From: Chitinophagaceae bacterium UBA1930
GTDB lineage: Bacteria > Bacteroidota > Bacteroidia > Chitinophagales > Chitinophagaceae
Direction: 5' to 3'
DNA: 64,000 bases
Assembly (NCBI GenBank): GCA_002337145.1
Contig: DDFK01000003.1
Span: 434,001-498,000 of the forward strand
Shown here piece by piece: positions 1-8,972 of this stretch. The translations under genes and the position numbers were made by a program. Position 1 is the first letter of the stretch; each line of letters starts with the position of its first letter. A model generated the notes under the pieces. The model was not told the DNA's origin. It did not search any database and saw only the letters and a program-made list of their open reading frames with translations.

Positions 1-1184
1 CTGATATACGCAAGCATATCGAATCTACACAGCCTGCACTACGAGTGGATTTTGGGCAGGTGATTGGCGACATGCTGGGCGATTTGATGTCCTCTGTTCA
101 ACCTATAGAACTAAAGGTATTTGGCAGTGATCCAGCAAGGCTTCACCAACTTTCCACAGACATTGCTGGCATATTGGAGAAGGTAGATGGAGCAGCAGAT
201 GTTTTTAGTGGTGTGGTAGCTGCAGGACCATCTATAAGTGTTGTTCCAGACAATACAAAACTGGCACAGTTTGGCATTACGCCTGCTGCTTTCCAGTCAC
301 AGTTGCAACTCACTTTAGGTGGAACAATTGTAAGCAATGGCATCCTTGAAAAAGAGCAGTTGACACCCATAAAAATTGTTTATCCCAATAGCCGCAACCA
401 AAGTTTGGAAAGCATGAAGAAGATGCAAATCTTTCTTCCATCTGGCAGGTTGATGGCATTGACAGAACTGGCAACTGTTAGGATAGACAAAGGAGATGTG
501 GAAGTGCAAAGGGAGAACCTGCAGGCCATGGGCGTTATCACAGCCAGGTTGGAGAACAGGGACCTGGGCAGCACGATAAAAGAAATACAGCAAAAGGTTT
601 CATCACAAGTTGTACTGCCACAGGGCTACCATATTGAATATGGTGGTGCCTATGCAGAACAGCAGCAGTCCTTCCATGAGCTGTTGATGATATTGATTGC
701 GTCCAGCTTATTGGTGTTTGGTGTGATTCTTTTTTTGTTCAAGGATTTCTTGGTGGCATTGACCATTTTATTGATTGCCGTGCTGGGCATAGCAGGAAGC
801 TATCTGGCATTGTTCCTTACCCATACACCATTGAATGTGGGCAGCTACACAGGCTTGGTAATGATTGTGGGCATCATTGGCGAGAACGCTGTGTTCACCT
901 ACTTGCAGTTCCAGGAATCAAGGCATGAAATGGGTGTTGATGAATCCATCATCTATTCCATTTCCACAAGGCTTCGCCCAAAATTGATGACAGCCTTGGG
1001 GGCCATCATTGCACTGATGCCATTGGCTCTAGGCATAGGCACAGGGGCACAGCTGCATCAGCCTTTAGCCATTGCAGTAATAGGTGGTTTTGTGGCAGCA
1101 CTACCGTTGTTGCTGATAGTGCTGCCATCCATGTTGCGTTTCCTGAAGAGAAAAGAAAAAGGTGTGCTTGCAACTGAACAGTAG
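1..1184 (+). CDS. Heavy-metal RND efflux permease (CusA/CzcA-type), C-terminal part
   Basis: The gene enters from the left edge: the frame is open from base 3 with no stop before 1184, so the GTG at 45 is not a real start. About 393 residues remain. Residues 15-220 look like the periplasmic porter/docking region of heavy-metal RND pumps. They are followed by about five membrane segments near residues 226-246, 249-270, 279-302, 328-347 and 353-376, then a basic tail. The stretch GLVMIVGIIGENAVFTYLQF resembles the conserved fourth-quarter helix of CusA/CzcA proteins. Such proteins use the proton gradient to export cations or other compounds through a tripartite complex; the adaptor and outer-membrane partners must lie outside the window. 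The substrate cannot be told from this fragment. Confidence 0.85.
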   Translation, partial: DIRKHIESTQPALRVDFGQVIGDMLGDLMSSVQPIELKVFGSDPARLHQLSTDIAGILEKVDGAADVFSGVVAAGPSISVVPDNTKLAQFGITPAAFQSQLQLTLGGTIVSNGILEKEQLTPIKIVYPNSRNQSLESMKKMQIFLPSGRLMALTELATVRIDKGDVEVQRENLQAMGVITARLENRDLGSTIKEIQQKVSSQVVLPQGYHIEYGGAYAEQQQSFHELLMILIASSLLVFGVILFLFKDFLVALTILLIAVLGIAGSYLALFLTHTPLNVGSYTGLVMIVGIIGENAVFTYLQFQESRHEMGVDESIIYSISTRLRPKLMTALGAIIALMPLALGIGTGAQLHQPLAIAVIGGFVAALPLLLIVLPSMLRFLKRKEKGVLATEQ

Positions 1185-1580
1185 ATTGTTAAAAGTAACT
1201 TATCGTCAATGATGTTTGCCATTTGTTCAGCACCCTTACAGAATATATTTATAACTATACAGCTTAAAATAGCACATGAAAAGATACAGGCTAATTGCAC
1301 CCCTACTTGCTTTGCTTCCATTGCTTTCAATGACACAGACAAAGGATAGTGTGAGCTATGCAAAACCTTTAAGGTTAGTAACAGGCAGTTGATTGCACCT
1401 TTAACGTTGGCCACATTTGGCATCAATGCAAACAGATGTTTCAGTTTTTGAGACAATGACCTGTTTAGTCAGTGCGTTCTTGCTCAAATCAACAATGCTC
1501 TTATTGGCTCTGTAGCATTGTGGGTTTGTATCGAATATCATAAGATAAATGGCTTGGGTAGACTAAATGACGTACAGCCA
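1185..1580. other. Gene-poor stretch with a possible decayed ORF
   Basis: A short reading frame starts with ATG at 1276 and encodes a signal-peptide-like start (MKRYRLIAPLLALLPLLSM). It stops at 1393, but a coherent continuation (QLIAPLTLATFGINANR) lies in another frame from 1377, and open sequence resumes after another stop. This looks like a decayed secreted-protein gene. A weak resemblance to N-termini of PAP2-type phosphatases was noticed but is not enough to name it. Confidence 0.3.
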
Positions 1581-1617
1581 AAAAGAAAGGCCCAGTGATA
1601 TGCTGGGCCTTTCTTTT
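1581..1617. terminator. Bidirectional Rho-independent terminator
   Basis: A perfect 15-bp inverted repeat (1581-1595 with 1603-1617, 7-nt loop) has A-rich and T-rich outer ends, so it gives a U-tract in both directions. It sits between the convergent RND pump gene and the PID-CTERM gene and can serve both. Confidence 0.9.
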
Positions 1618-1632
1618 GATAGTATGCATAAG

Positions 1633-1818
1633 CTATTGCTTTTTCCTTATTTTCTTCATGCCATAGCCAACGCCAGCAGCAACCAATAGGCTAAGGCCGC
1701 CGTCCACTGGTACGTCATCCACATCATCGCCAAAGCCTGGTTGGGCATGCAGTAGAGTGGGCAACAAAAAAGCCAATAAAATAAAGATGGTGGTAATGGC
1801 TGTTATTTTCAGTTTCAT
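1633..1818 (-). CDS. PID-CTERM-type small membrane/secreted peptide (1)
   Basis: 61 residues. A signal peptide (residues 1-26, ending LLHAQ) is followed by PGFGDDVDDVPVDGG, a hydrophobic stretch LSLLVAAGVGYG and a basic tail KKIRKKQ. This matches the pattern of the PID-CTERM sorting domain of Bacteroidota (acidic run, P-I/V/L-D-G-G, hydrophobic helix, basic end). Apart from signal peptide and tail there is almost no passenger. The ATG at 1818 is preferred over longer in-frame starts because it begins the signal peptide and avoids overlap with the upstream gene. It lies 31 bp downstream of the 1638-residue surface protein and probably shares its transcript. Two close relatives occur at 15929-16162 and 29009-29206. 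Biochemical role unknown. Confidence 0.8.
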   Translation of the reverse strand: MKLKITAITTIFILLAFLLPTLLHAQPGFGDDVDDVPVDGGLSLLVAAGVGYGMKKIRKKQ

Positions 1819-1849
1819 ACTCAAAATGTTTGGGTAGTGGTTGAATAGT

Positions 1850-4800
1850 TTATTGTTTGATGATGTTTTGTGACTGTACACTGTCGCCATTTGTTAGCTG
1901 CACTGTATATAGTCCATTACTCCAGCCCTTTACATCAATTGCTTTGTTGCCCATTTTTATTTTACCCAATTCAATAATCTTGATGGTTTTGCCTTCCATG
2001 TTCACGATACGGATAGTGGATGTTTGGTTATCGTTTAAACCCTGATAATTAATGTTCAGTACATCACTTGCTGGATTAGGCGAAACCTTTACGGAAAACT
2101 GCATATCCAATGCAGGCAATACAATTGGTCCTTTTGCATTCAACACAATGGAGAACCTATTGATTCCATTGCTCGCTGCTGCAACAGTAAAGCTGTAAAC
2201 AGTACTATCCGTTATCTCTGTTAAGGTATTTAATTCCGCATCCTTCAAATAGGCCCTATTGCCATCAATGAATGCATCCATGGTTTTGGCAGTAATGGCA
2301 TAATTACCTGCTGCAAGGTTGTCCATGCCAAGCTTCACTTCCCTGTTTTCCGTTAGGGCAGCTTTTAGGGCAGAGCCATGGTAGATGCTGTACTGTGTAC
2401 CAGCATTGTCCAGCACATACAGGTCATGGGCTGCCCCTGCCATGTTCATGGCATCATACTTTGCATCAAAGCCATCCGTTGCATTGTCGTCACCAAACCT
2501 GATTACCACTTCATCGGGATTGCCGGTTGCATTACTGGTTAATGTGAGGGATAACCTGTTGTGTATAGTGCTAAGTGTTCTAAAGGTAGAGTTGGTTGGA
2601 TTGGTTGAAGCCTTGTCCGTTTCGTGCCAGCCTAGTGTTGGCGTTGCTGCATTGGCCCTTACAAAGAAGGCACTGCCGCTTTCTATATATTGGCTACCGC
2701 CATTGGCTGCACTGCCGTTTATGTAGGTGCCATAGTTACCGCCGCTCAATGCAGGGCGGTAAGTGTACACCGCATTGTCCACGTTGGTCCTTGTTACGTT
2801 TGTCCAGTCTACATTGCTGGCGTAAGGGTTGCTGACCAGGTTCCAGCCCTTGGCTGCGGAAGTGAAGGAAAGGTTCTGTACAAAATCGCCCTGTTTCAAT
2901 GCACCGTTCATGCCCAGTGTTACTGCTGCAGGTGTGTAGGTTCCACCAGTCAATGAACCTGCCTGCCCCTTTGTTCCTCTGATAAGGAGTCTGATGCCTT
3001 GCCCACTCAAAATAGTGCTCACGCTATTGTCACTGGTAAAGGCTGTCCAGCCAGTATTATTGGTAGTGCCTGTGGCTGCATCGCCATTGGCCTCTGTAAA
3101 GGCGAAAGCAGATGGATTGCTAGTGGATGTTGCAGTAAAGCCATTGGCATTGGTACCAGTTATGGCTCCGGTAATGTCTATATCGTCTGTCAGTTCCGTA
3201 AGGTTCATGGCAGTTGCAAAAGGATGGCCAACAAAACGGTTCTTCCTTAGCCCTGCTGGTATGTAACGCTGGAACAGCACATTGCCCGTAATGTAACTGC
3301 CTGCTGCACTGCCTGTGGCCACACGGGCAGTTCCGTTAATGTCGCTCTTTAAAATAAGGTTGCCATTGGTGGTCAATACTCCTGCCGTTGGTGTAACCGT
3401 ACCTGTAACCGTAACAGTGGTGCTGGTAGCTGCAATGGCAACCCCTGCTGCGTTATTGATGGTTGCATTGGAGAAAGTGCCAATACCGCTGATGGTTTGT
3501 GTACTGGTACCATTGAAGTTGAGGTTAAGCCCGCTGATGGTGCCATTGTTGGCCACATTTCCTTTCATGTTGAAAAGGCCACTGTTGGTAACCGTTCCTG
3601 CATTGGTCAATGTACCATTGATGGTAAAGGTGGCTGTATTGTTTAGTGTAGCACCTGATGCGATGGTGATATCCGAAATGGTTACTGGGGACGTTACCAA
3701 TGGTGCATTAGGCGTACCTGAAGGAATGCTAACAGAAGCTGTTGTAGTAGGTACTGCATTAAAGTTCCAGTTGCTGGCCGTATTCCATGCATTTGTAATG
3801 CCTGCCCATATAAATTGCCATGCATCGGTAATGGCCAGTTTTGTAAAGCTGGTAAGGCTAGGTACTGTAGCAACCATTGTGGCATTGTTTACAGTGGTGC
3901 CACTAAAAATACCGCCATTTGTAACATCCGTTACTCTAGTGGATGCGGTATTGGGTGCGGTGCCCAGAAATGATGAATCGTAATTCAGGGAAATATTGCA
4001 GTTATAGCCACTTGCCCCACCATTCACTGCTAGATCCCAATAAGCATTGCTGTAGTTAGGGGTAAGCAGACCTGTGGGGTTAACACCAGAATAGAACTTG
4101 AAGGAACGGGATGAAACAGTGCCTACATTGTTCCAGAGAACAGATGCAACCGTTCTTCCAAAACAGTTATAATTAGTGGTACTGCCATTGGCAAAGGTTC
4201 CACTTTCTACCAGGTTGGATGGCGTGATGGCAGTAGTGAACTCATTGGCACCAATATCAGTGGCAATACCATCTACAATGCTTCTTGCATTGCCACTGAA
4301 ATCAGTGGGCAATGTGGCAATGGCCCTGCCCTTGCCGTTTACCAACCAACTTGCTGCATGCAGGTTATTGATTTGCAGGTTGGCCTGTGAGGAATAGGTG
4401 GCACTTGAAAAAAGGTCTGTCAATGCCACGGTGGCAGGGTCAACCGTTAAATTGGAACTGCCAGCGGACTGTGCATAGTAGGAATACGTATCATTGCCGG
4501 TGGTTGATTTCCATGTAGCGAAATCAAGTGCACCAGTATTGTAATAGCCTGCCTTGGCCGTTGCTGCAGTAACAAATGTATTGTTGTTGGAAGTGAATGC
4601 GGAAGTGCCCGGCATCAACAATGCAGCATTGTCGCCGGTACTTGTTCTTCTATTGATGAGCAGGTTGTCCATTACTGTTATGGGAGTGGCATTGCCAGCC
4701 AATAAATTGTCGTTGCGTGCAATGCAAGCGGAACTCCTGTTGGTGGATGCACCGCTTATCAGTATGGTATTGTAGCGGTTGCTGATGGTGGAAGCGGTTG

Positions 4801-6766
4801 ATGTGGACTGCATGATGCCAAAAGCTGCCTGGTTAAGGGTAGCTGTATCGCCTAAGGAAATATAGTTGTTGTCCGCTGTACTTGATGCTGCCAAATTGAG
4901 CGTATTTATTCCATATACATAAGGTGAATTGGTTGAACCATTGGCACTGCTGTAAATGTTGAAGATTTTGTTGTTGCTGATATCGGGTCTGCCAAGGTTG
5001 GTAAATACACCTCCCACTGCGGTGCTAAAGTTACCTGTATTGTAACCGTAAATGTCCTGGATGGTATTTGACCTTATTTTAAGTGTGTCTACATAAGTGG
5101 CATTGCCTGTATGGGCGTTCAGTATCACCACCCCAGCAGCGGCTGGGTAGCCAGTAACGGCAATGCTTCCATAACTGGAAATGTTCCTGATGGTATTGTT
5201 GGTAATGGTAGGCAGCAGCCTTATGTAATGGTTGGATGTTCCGCCATTGATGGCATTTCCCCAAATGCCATGACAATAAGTGGAAGCAGACGTGGAGGTT
5301 GTTCTCATGCCGTCTATAATGTTTTGCGTGGCTATGACCGTGGTGTTGTTGTAATACAGGTTACCGCCTTGGCCTGTTGTGCTGGTGGGCGCTATCCGTA
5401 TGCCATACACCTGCCCATTTGAAGTGGTGAGCGAAGCAGCCGTAATATTTTTGATACTGTTACCCGTAACGGTAAAAGTGGGAGTAATATTCTTCACGAA
5501 AGTGGTATCCAACTGTGTGGCAATATGGATGCCGCTCGTAGTAACCGGGCCTGCAGTATTGGCTACCTGAAAAGCATCAATAGTATTGTTGCTGATGGTG
5601 ATATTGGTACTATAAAATACAGAACTGAAAATGGCAGGATTGGTAAAGGTTCCTGCATTGCTGTTGCCCGTTATGCTGATGTTCTTAATGGTATTTCCTG
5701 TTATCACCGCATTGCTGCCATAGCTTGTAAATATGGCACTGTAGCCTGCCACTACCGTAGCAGCAGTGTGAACCATTGTGCCAGTAGCAAGGGGACCGCT
5801 ACCTCCAATATAATTGTTGGTAATGGTGAAATTGTCAGTGGTATAATAGGTGCCAGCACCTATATTAATACCAAAGCAGAGGAATTGTGCCGTATAGGCC
5901 CTACTGGCAGTTTGATAAATACTATTGCCGGTAACGGTAAGGCTGGCAGAGCCTTGTTGCACACGTATGCCTGCTGTGCCGCTAGTGCCAGTGTTATCAA
6001 AAAAGTCATAGATATTACAGTTCCTGATAGTGTCGTTAAAGTTTTCAACGGTGGTGGTGGTCACGGTTCCGTTTAAGCAGATGCCATTATGGGCCGATGC
6101 CATGCCGTCAATATTGCAGCTTTCAATATTTACCTGGTTGCCCACTGTGGCAGATGCCCTGCTGATGAGGATTACACCGCCATTGGTAACAGATTTGCAG
6201 GAGGCTTTTACATTGCAATAAGAAAGAAACACATTGCTGGTGCCATTAAAGAACTTAACGGCTGCTGATGAGTCTGTTGTGGCGGTACTGGTATTGGTAA
6301 TGGTTAAGCCAATGGCTCCAGACCCACCTTGCCTTCCTTCAATGGTAAGATATTGTGTGCCCCGCAGGTTAAGCATGCCTGCACCGGCAACGCTTCCTGT
6401 AACTGTGGTGGAGTAACCAGCAGCAGGCCTCAATATTACTTGCCTGGTGGCAGCACCATTTACAATGGTATCGAAAAAGATGCCTGTTGCAGGTTCCGAA
6501 GCAGGGTTATAGCCTGTTTGCAGTTCAAGAATGATATTGCCAGTACCTGTTACACCAGTTGCGGCCAGAAAAGTGGCCGCTTCCTGTATGGTGGCAAAGG
6601 AGGTAGAACTGGAGGTTCCATTGATGGGGTAAGTGGTACCGCCAGTCAATATTGCTGGGGGTGCAGCAATAGTCTTGACTGTTACCAGTAACAATAAAAT
6701 AGGTAGGAATAACTTAATCCTTTTCAAGAGTCTGGCTGTTAAGGATTGGGTAAATGGTAGGTTCAT
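1850..6766 (-). CDS. Giant right-handed beta-helix surface protein with T9SS type A sorting domain
   Basis: 1638 residues. Residues 1-35 form a signal peptide with a long N-region. Residues about 55-835 are rich in N-x-I / I-x-N-N-x-I coils typical of a parallel beta-helix (pectate-lyase-like fold) and end with a DIGANEF motif. Residues about 1000-1140 carry repeated N-x-G-T / T-I-x-N-A-x-G segments. Residues about 1130-1550 are a module shared with the proteins at 16198 and 25738 (QRYIPAGLRKNRFVGHPF, GIRLLIRGTKGQ, GWNLVSNPYAS). The last 85 residues (SPNPASD to the KQ end) are a type A T9SS sorting domain (Por secretion tail), so the protein should cross the outer membrane and be anchored or released. 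No catalytic residues could be identified. A PID-CTERM gene follows 31 bp downstream. No exact -7 box was found upstream, but a 13-bp hairpin lies in the presumed leader. Confidence 0.8.
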   Translation of the reverse strand: MNLPFTQSLTARLLKRIKLFLPILLLLVTVKTIAAPPAILTGGTTYPINGTSSSTSFATIQEAATFLAATGVTGTGNIILELQTGYNPASEPATGIFFDTIVNGAATRQVILRPAAGYSTTVTGSVAGAGMLNLRGTQYLTIEGRQGGSGAIGLTITNTSTATTDSSAAVKFFNGTSNVFLSYCNVKASCKSVTNGGVILISRASATVGNQVNIESCNIDGMASAHNGICLNGTVTTTTVENFNDTIRNCNIYDFFDNTGTSGTAGIRVQQGSASLTVTGNSIYQTASRAYTAQFLCFGINIGAGTYYTTDNFTITNNYIGGSGPLATGTMVHTAATVVAGYSAIFTSYGSNAVITGNTIKNISITGNSNAGTFTNPAIFSSVFYSTNITISNNTIDAFQVANTAGPVTTSGIHIATQLDTTFVKNITPTFTVTGNSIKNITAASLTTSNGQVYGIRIAPTSTTGQGGNLYYNNTTVIATQNIIDGMRTTSTSASTYCHGIWGNAINGGTSNHYIRLLPTITNNTIRNISSYGSIAVTGYPAAAGVVILNAHTGNATYVDTLKIRSNTIQDIYGYNTGNFSTAVGGVFTNLGRPDISNNKIFNIYSSANGSTNSPYVYGINTLNLAASSTADNNYISLGDTATLNQAAFGIMQSTSTASTISNRYNTILISGASTNRSSACIARNDNLLAGNATPITVMDNLLINRRTSTGDNAALLMPGTSAFTSNNNTFVTAATAKAGYYNTGALDFATWKSTTGNDTYSYYAQSAGSSNLTVDPATVALTDLFSSATYSSQANLQINNLHAASWLVNGKGRAIATLPTDFSGNARSIVDGIATDIGANEFTTAITPSNLVESGTFANGSTTNYNCFGRTVASVLWNNVGTVSSRSFKFYSGVNPTGLLTPNYSNAYWDLAVNGGASGYNCNISLNYDSSFLGTAPNTASTRVTDVTNGGIFSGTTVNNATMVATVPSLTSFTKLAITDAWQFIWAGITNAWNTASNWNFNAVPTTTASVSIPSGTPNAPLVTSPVTISDITIASGATLNNTATFTINGTLTNAGTVTNSGLFNMKGNVANNGTISGLNLNFNGTSTQTISGIGTFSNATINNAAGVAIAATSTTVTVTGTVTPTAGVLTTNGNLILKSDINGTARVATGSAAGSYITGNVLFQRYIPAGLRKNRFVGHPFATAMNLTELTDDIDITGAITGTNANGFTATSTSNPSAFAFTEANGDAATGTTNNTGWTAFTSDNSVSTILSGQGIRLLIRGTKGQAGSLTGGTYTPAAVTLGMNGALKQGDFVQNLSFTSAAKGWNLVSNPYASNVDWTNVTRTNVDNAVYTYRPALSGGNYGTYINGSAANGGSQYIESGSAFFVRANAATPTLGWHETDKASTNPTNSTFRTLSTIHNRLSLTLTSNATGNPDEVVIRFGDDNATDGFDAKYDAMNMAGAAHDLYVLDNAGTQYSIYHGSALKAALTENREVKLGMDNLAAGNYAITAKTMDAFIDGNRAYLKDAELNTLTEITDSTVYSFTVAAASNGINRFSIVLNAKGPIVLPALDMQFSVKVSPNPASDVLNINYQGLNDNQTSTIRIVNMEGKTIKIIELGKIKMGNKAIDVKGWSNGLYTVQLTNGDSVQSQNIIKQ

Positions 6767-6796
6767 AATGCAGGGTTAAGTTGTCTTGATTGTGCC

Positions 6797-6826
6797 ATTC
6801 AATTGCTTTGAGGCAAAGAATTGAAT
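6797..6826 (-). promoter_or_regulatory. Hairpin in the 5' leader of the 1638-residue gene
   Basis: ATTCAATT-G-CTTTG pairs with CAAAGAATTGAAT around a 3-nt AGG loop: 13 paired bases with a single bulged G. It lies 30 bp before the start codon, so it could be a leader RNA structure or an operator. Confidence 0.45.
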
Positions 6827-7182
6827 GAATAGGCGTAGCCTACTATATTGTCTTAAAAGGTAATGTGAAAATGTTAGTATAGTATAGAACAAGGTATCTT
6901 ATAGAGTTGTCTGGTTGATCGGATCCATTAATACGTTGTCCATTTTATGAGGGTTTGGCATGTTGGGTATTTTGAATAGATTAAGATAATGCTGTACCGA
7001 AAAGAAGCAAACGTTGTTTAAAAGGTTTTATTGTATTTTCAGATAAAATGCATTGCATCCAATATAAAGACAGCCAGCAAAAAAACGTTTGGCTGGAAAA
7101 GTAAACATGCTGATTCGTGAAGTATGCTAAAAGTGGTTTAAATCAGCGTTTGTGACAAGTGATAATCTATCAATAGTAAATT
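6827..7182. other. Upstream intergenic region of the 1638-residue gene
   Basis: No convincing ORF on either strand. It contains AGCAAACGTTGTTT (7006-7019), which shares the nine bases GCAAACGTT with the motif upstream of the pectin-locus genes, and a short inverted repeat CAGCCA/TGGCTG near 7070-7095. No exact TAnnTTTG box was found on the coding strand. Confidence 0.4.
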
Positions 7183-7234
7183 GTGAATCATATAAAAAAA
7201 GCCTGAGTAATCAGGCTTTTTTTATATGATTCAC
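7183..7234. terminator. Strong bidirectional terminator downstream of the GH18-like gene
   Basis: A perfect 24-bp inverted repeat (7183-7206 and 7211-7234) has a 4-nt GTAA loop. Its stem contains A7 on one side and T7 on the other, giving GCCTGA/TCAGGC plus a U-run on either strand. It lies about 57 bp beyond the stop of the gene ending at 7291. Confidence 0.9.
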
Positions 7235-7290
7235 TTTCAGTAAGCAACTTATATATGCTTGCATGGTTTGCCATTCCTGCGATGGCCCCA

Positions 7291-8706
7291 TCAGGCGAAT
7301 ACAGCGGTGAGGCTAGCAATGATAGCAGTCTGACTACCTCCCGCCAAAGGCACAGTTACCGTAGATCCTTTAAAGGCAACCACCGTTTGTCCGTTCTGCC
7401 CATTTTGTGTAAAGGACGTACTGCCAGTGGAACCGTTCATACTACCATAGGGTCCATATGTTTTTCCGCTTTGTCCGGTGAGCGTGAGCTGCAGCACACA
7501 ATTCCACCCGTACCATGTACCGGTGTAGCCCGAGATGGATACAATAGGGTCATTGGTTGGAATACTGATTGTTTGGCTTGTGCCGCTGGTTCCGCCGTGT
7601 TGCAATAATGTAAATATTCCAATAGTTGTACCACTAGGCTGGGTTCCGAAATTGTATGGACTTGTACCGGTACTAACGGCCTGGATGGCGTTGAGCACTT
7701 CGCCTGACTGAATGATCATTTGTGTAATAGCAGGATTGCCTGCCGCTGCCGCAATTGCCGTGTCATCGAAATCATTGTTTGTGGAAGGATTGGCGAGTTG
7801 GGAAAGGATCATCAGCTGTGCCTGCTCAAATTGATAGTTACTTGAGTTGAGCCTCCACATAAATATGTCTTGATAATTGTAGTTTGTGTTATTGTAGTTG
7901 AAGCCTGCAGTAATCTGGCCCCAAACCTCTTGTGCACTTGCATTGGGAGCTGAATTTCCTGGTTCAAATTGTGCACCGTACCCAATTTTGGAAGCAGACA
8001 TTCCTGCATCAAGAAATTCTGATAATGGTGTACCATCATAGAATTGAGGAGAAATGATATCGAAGGCGTTGTTGAGTGTAGGGTAATCAATCGAATCGGT
8101 AGTCCATGCAGGAGCCATGGTTAGGTAATATTTTTCGGATTGTGCATCAAATACCTGTCTGATGGTGGAGAACAGAATCTGGAATTGCGGTTGGGTCATG
8201 TTGGTTACGTCTCCTTCCCAGTCCACATCCAAACCGTTCATGTTATTCTTTTGCAAATAGGCCACAAGGTTATTGGCAAAAGCAGTGGCCTGTGTCTGCG
8301 GGTCTCCACCACATGAAAAAACTGCTGCCAGTGTCTGATTGCCTGAATAGACCATCGTAGCCAGGAATTTGATATTAGGATTCACCTGTCGTGCATCTAT
8401 TAAAACGTTGTTTAAGTAATCCTGGTTACTCAATAATTGATTCGGCGTAGCACTGTTACCAAGATGGCAACCATTACCTATCTGTATTGTGAAACCACTA
8501 CTTCCGGGTACCACTTCAAAAAAAGCGATACCAAGCAAATTGATGCTGTTGTACACTTTGTACTGGATCAATGATTGAAAGCAACTGTTGGGGCTGTTGT
8601 AGTTCGTTCCTGCTGGTTCATCTTCATTCAGGAAGATCCAGGCATTGAGGCCGTTTGTTAAGTTTGTCATGGTGTTAAGGTTTATTGTTTGGTGTATGTA
8701 TTTCAT
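7291..8706 (-). CDS. GH18-like glycosidase with C-terminal jacalin-like lectin domain
   Basis: 471 residues. The N-terminal 310 residues look like a GH18 (chitinase/endo-glycosidase) TIM barrel: strand LLGIAFFEV, then NGLDVDWEGD with the general acid Glu at about residue 164, then YYLTMAPAW and DIISPQFYDG. The GH18 signature is DGxDxDxE; here the first Asp is Asn while the two inner Asp and the Glu are present. Residues about 385-471 (YTGTWYGWNCVLQLTLTG, YGPYG) resemble a jacalin-like sugar-binding domain. No signal peptide is visible with either the first ATG or the alternative at residue 13 (start 8670), which is odd for a chitin-degrading enzyme, and no T9SS tail is present. It may act in the cytoplasm, leave the cell by a non-classical route, or be a toxin-like lectin. 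Monocistronic, ending in the strong terminator at 7183-7234. Confidence 0.7.
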   Translation of the reverse strand: MKYIHQTINLNTMTNLTNGLNAWIFLNEDEPAGTNYNSPNSCFQSLIQYKVYNSINLLGIAFFEVVPGSSGFTIQIGNGCHLGNSATPNQLLSNQDYLNNVLIDARQVNPNIKFLATMVYSGNQTLAAVFSCGGDPQTQATAFANNLVAYLQKNNMNGLDVDWEGDVTNMTQPQFQILFSTIRQVFDAQSEKYYLTMAPAWTTDSIDYPTLNNAFDIISPQFYDGTPLSEFLDAGMSASKIGYGAQFEPGNSAPNASAQEVWGQITAGFNYNNTNYNYQDIFMWRLNSSNYQFEQAQLMILSQLANPSTNNDFDDTAIAAAAGNPAITQMIIQSGEVLNAIQAVSTGTSPYNFGTQPSGTTIGIFTLLQHGGTSGTSQTISIPTNDPIVSISGYTGTWYGWNCVLQLTLTGQSGKTYGPYGSMNGSTGSTSFTQNGQNGQTVVAFKGSTVTVPLAGGSQTAIIASLTAVFA

Positions 8707-8972
8707 TTTGGCTTACTTGATAGTAGCTGTGTTGAAAGTAGATTGTACAAAAACCATTTCCAAGCAGTTAAGGCCAAAACGCGGGTTTCTACTTATGCTT
8801 TTTGCATAAATTAGGTATAAGTACGCCAATCAAATGCACAAAAAAAATATGCGTATTAAGCATGCATTAATTGCGATTACTTTCTTGTTGGAGAAACAAT
8901 AACACTAGGCAAGGAGGAAGAAAAGAGATCGTATTCAAATATGTATCAAGGTGCAAAGTGCATAAAACCCTA

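Noticed and set aside
3315..3983. 222-residue open frame on the plus strand inside the 1638-residue surface protein gene
   Set aside because: Antisense shadow; Val/Leu/Ala-rich composition with no motif, and the sense protein has clear domains.
8793..8809. Small hairpin TTATGC-TTTTT-GCATAA upstream of the GH18-like gene
   Set aside because: Six AT-rich pairs only; such hairpins occur by chance in intergenic DNA.
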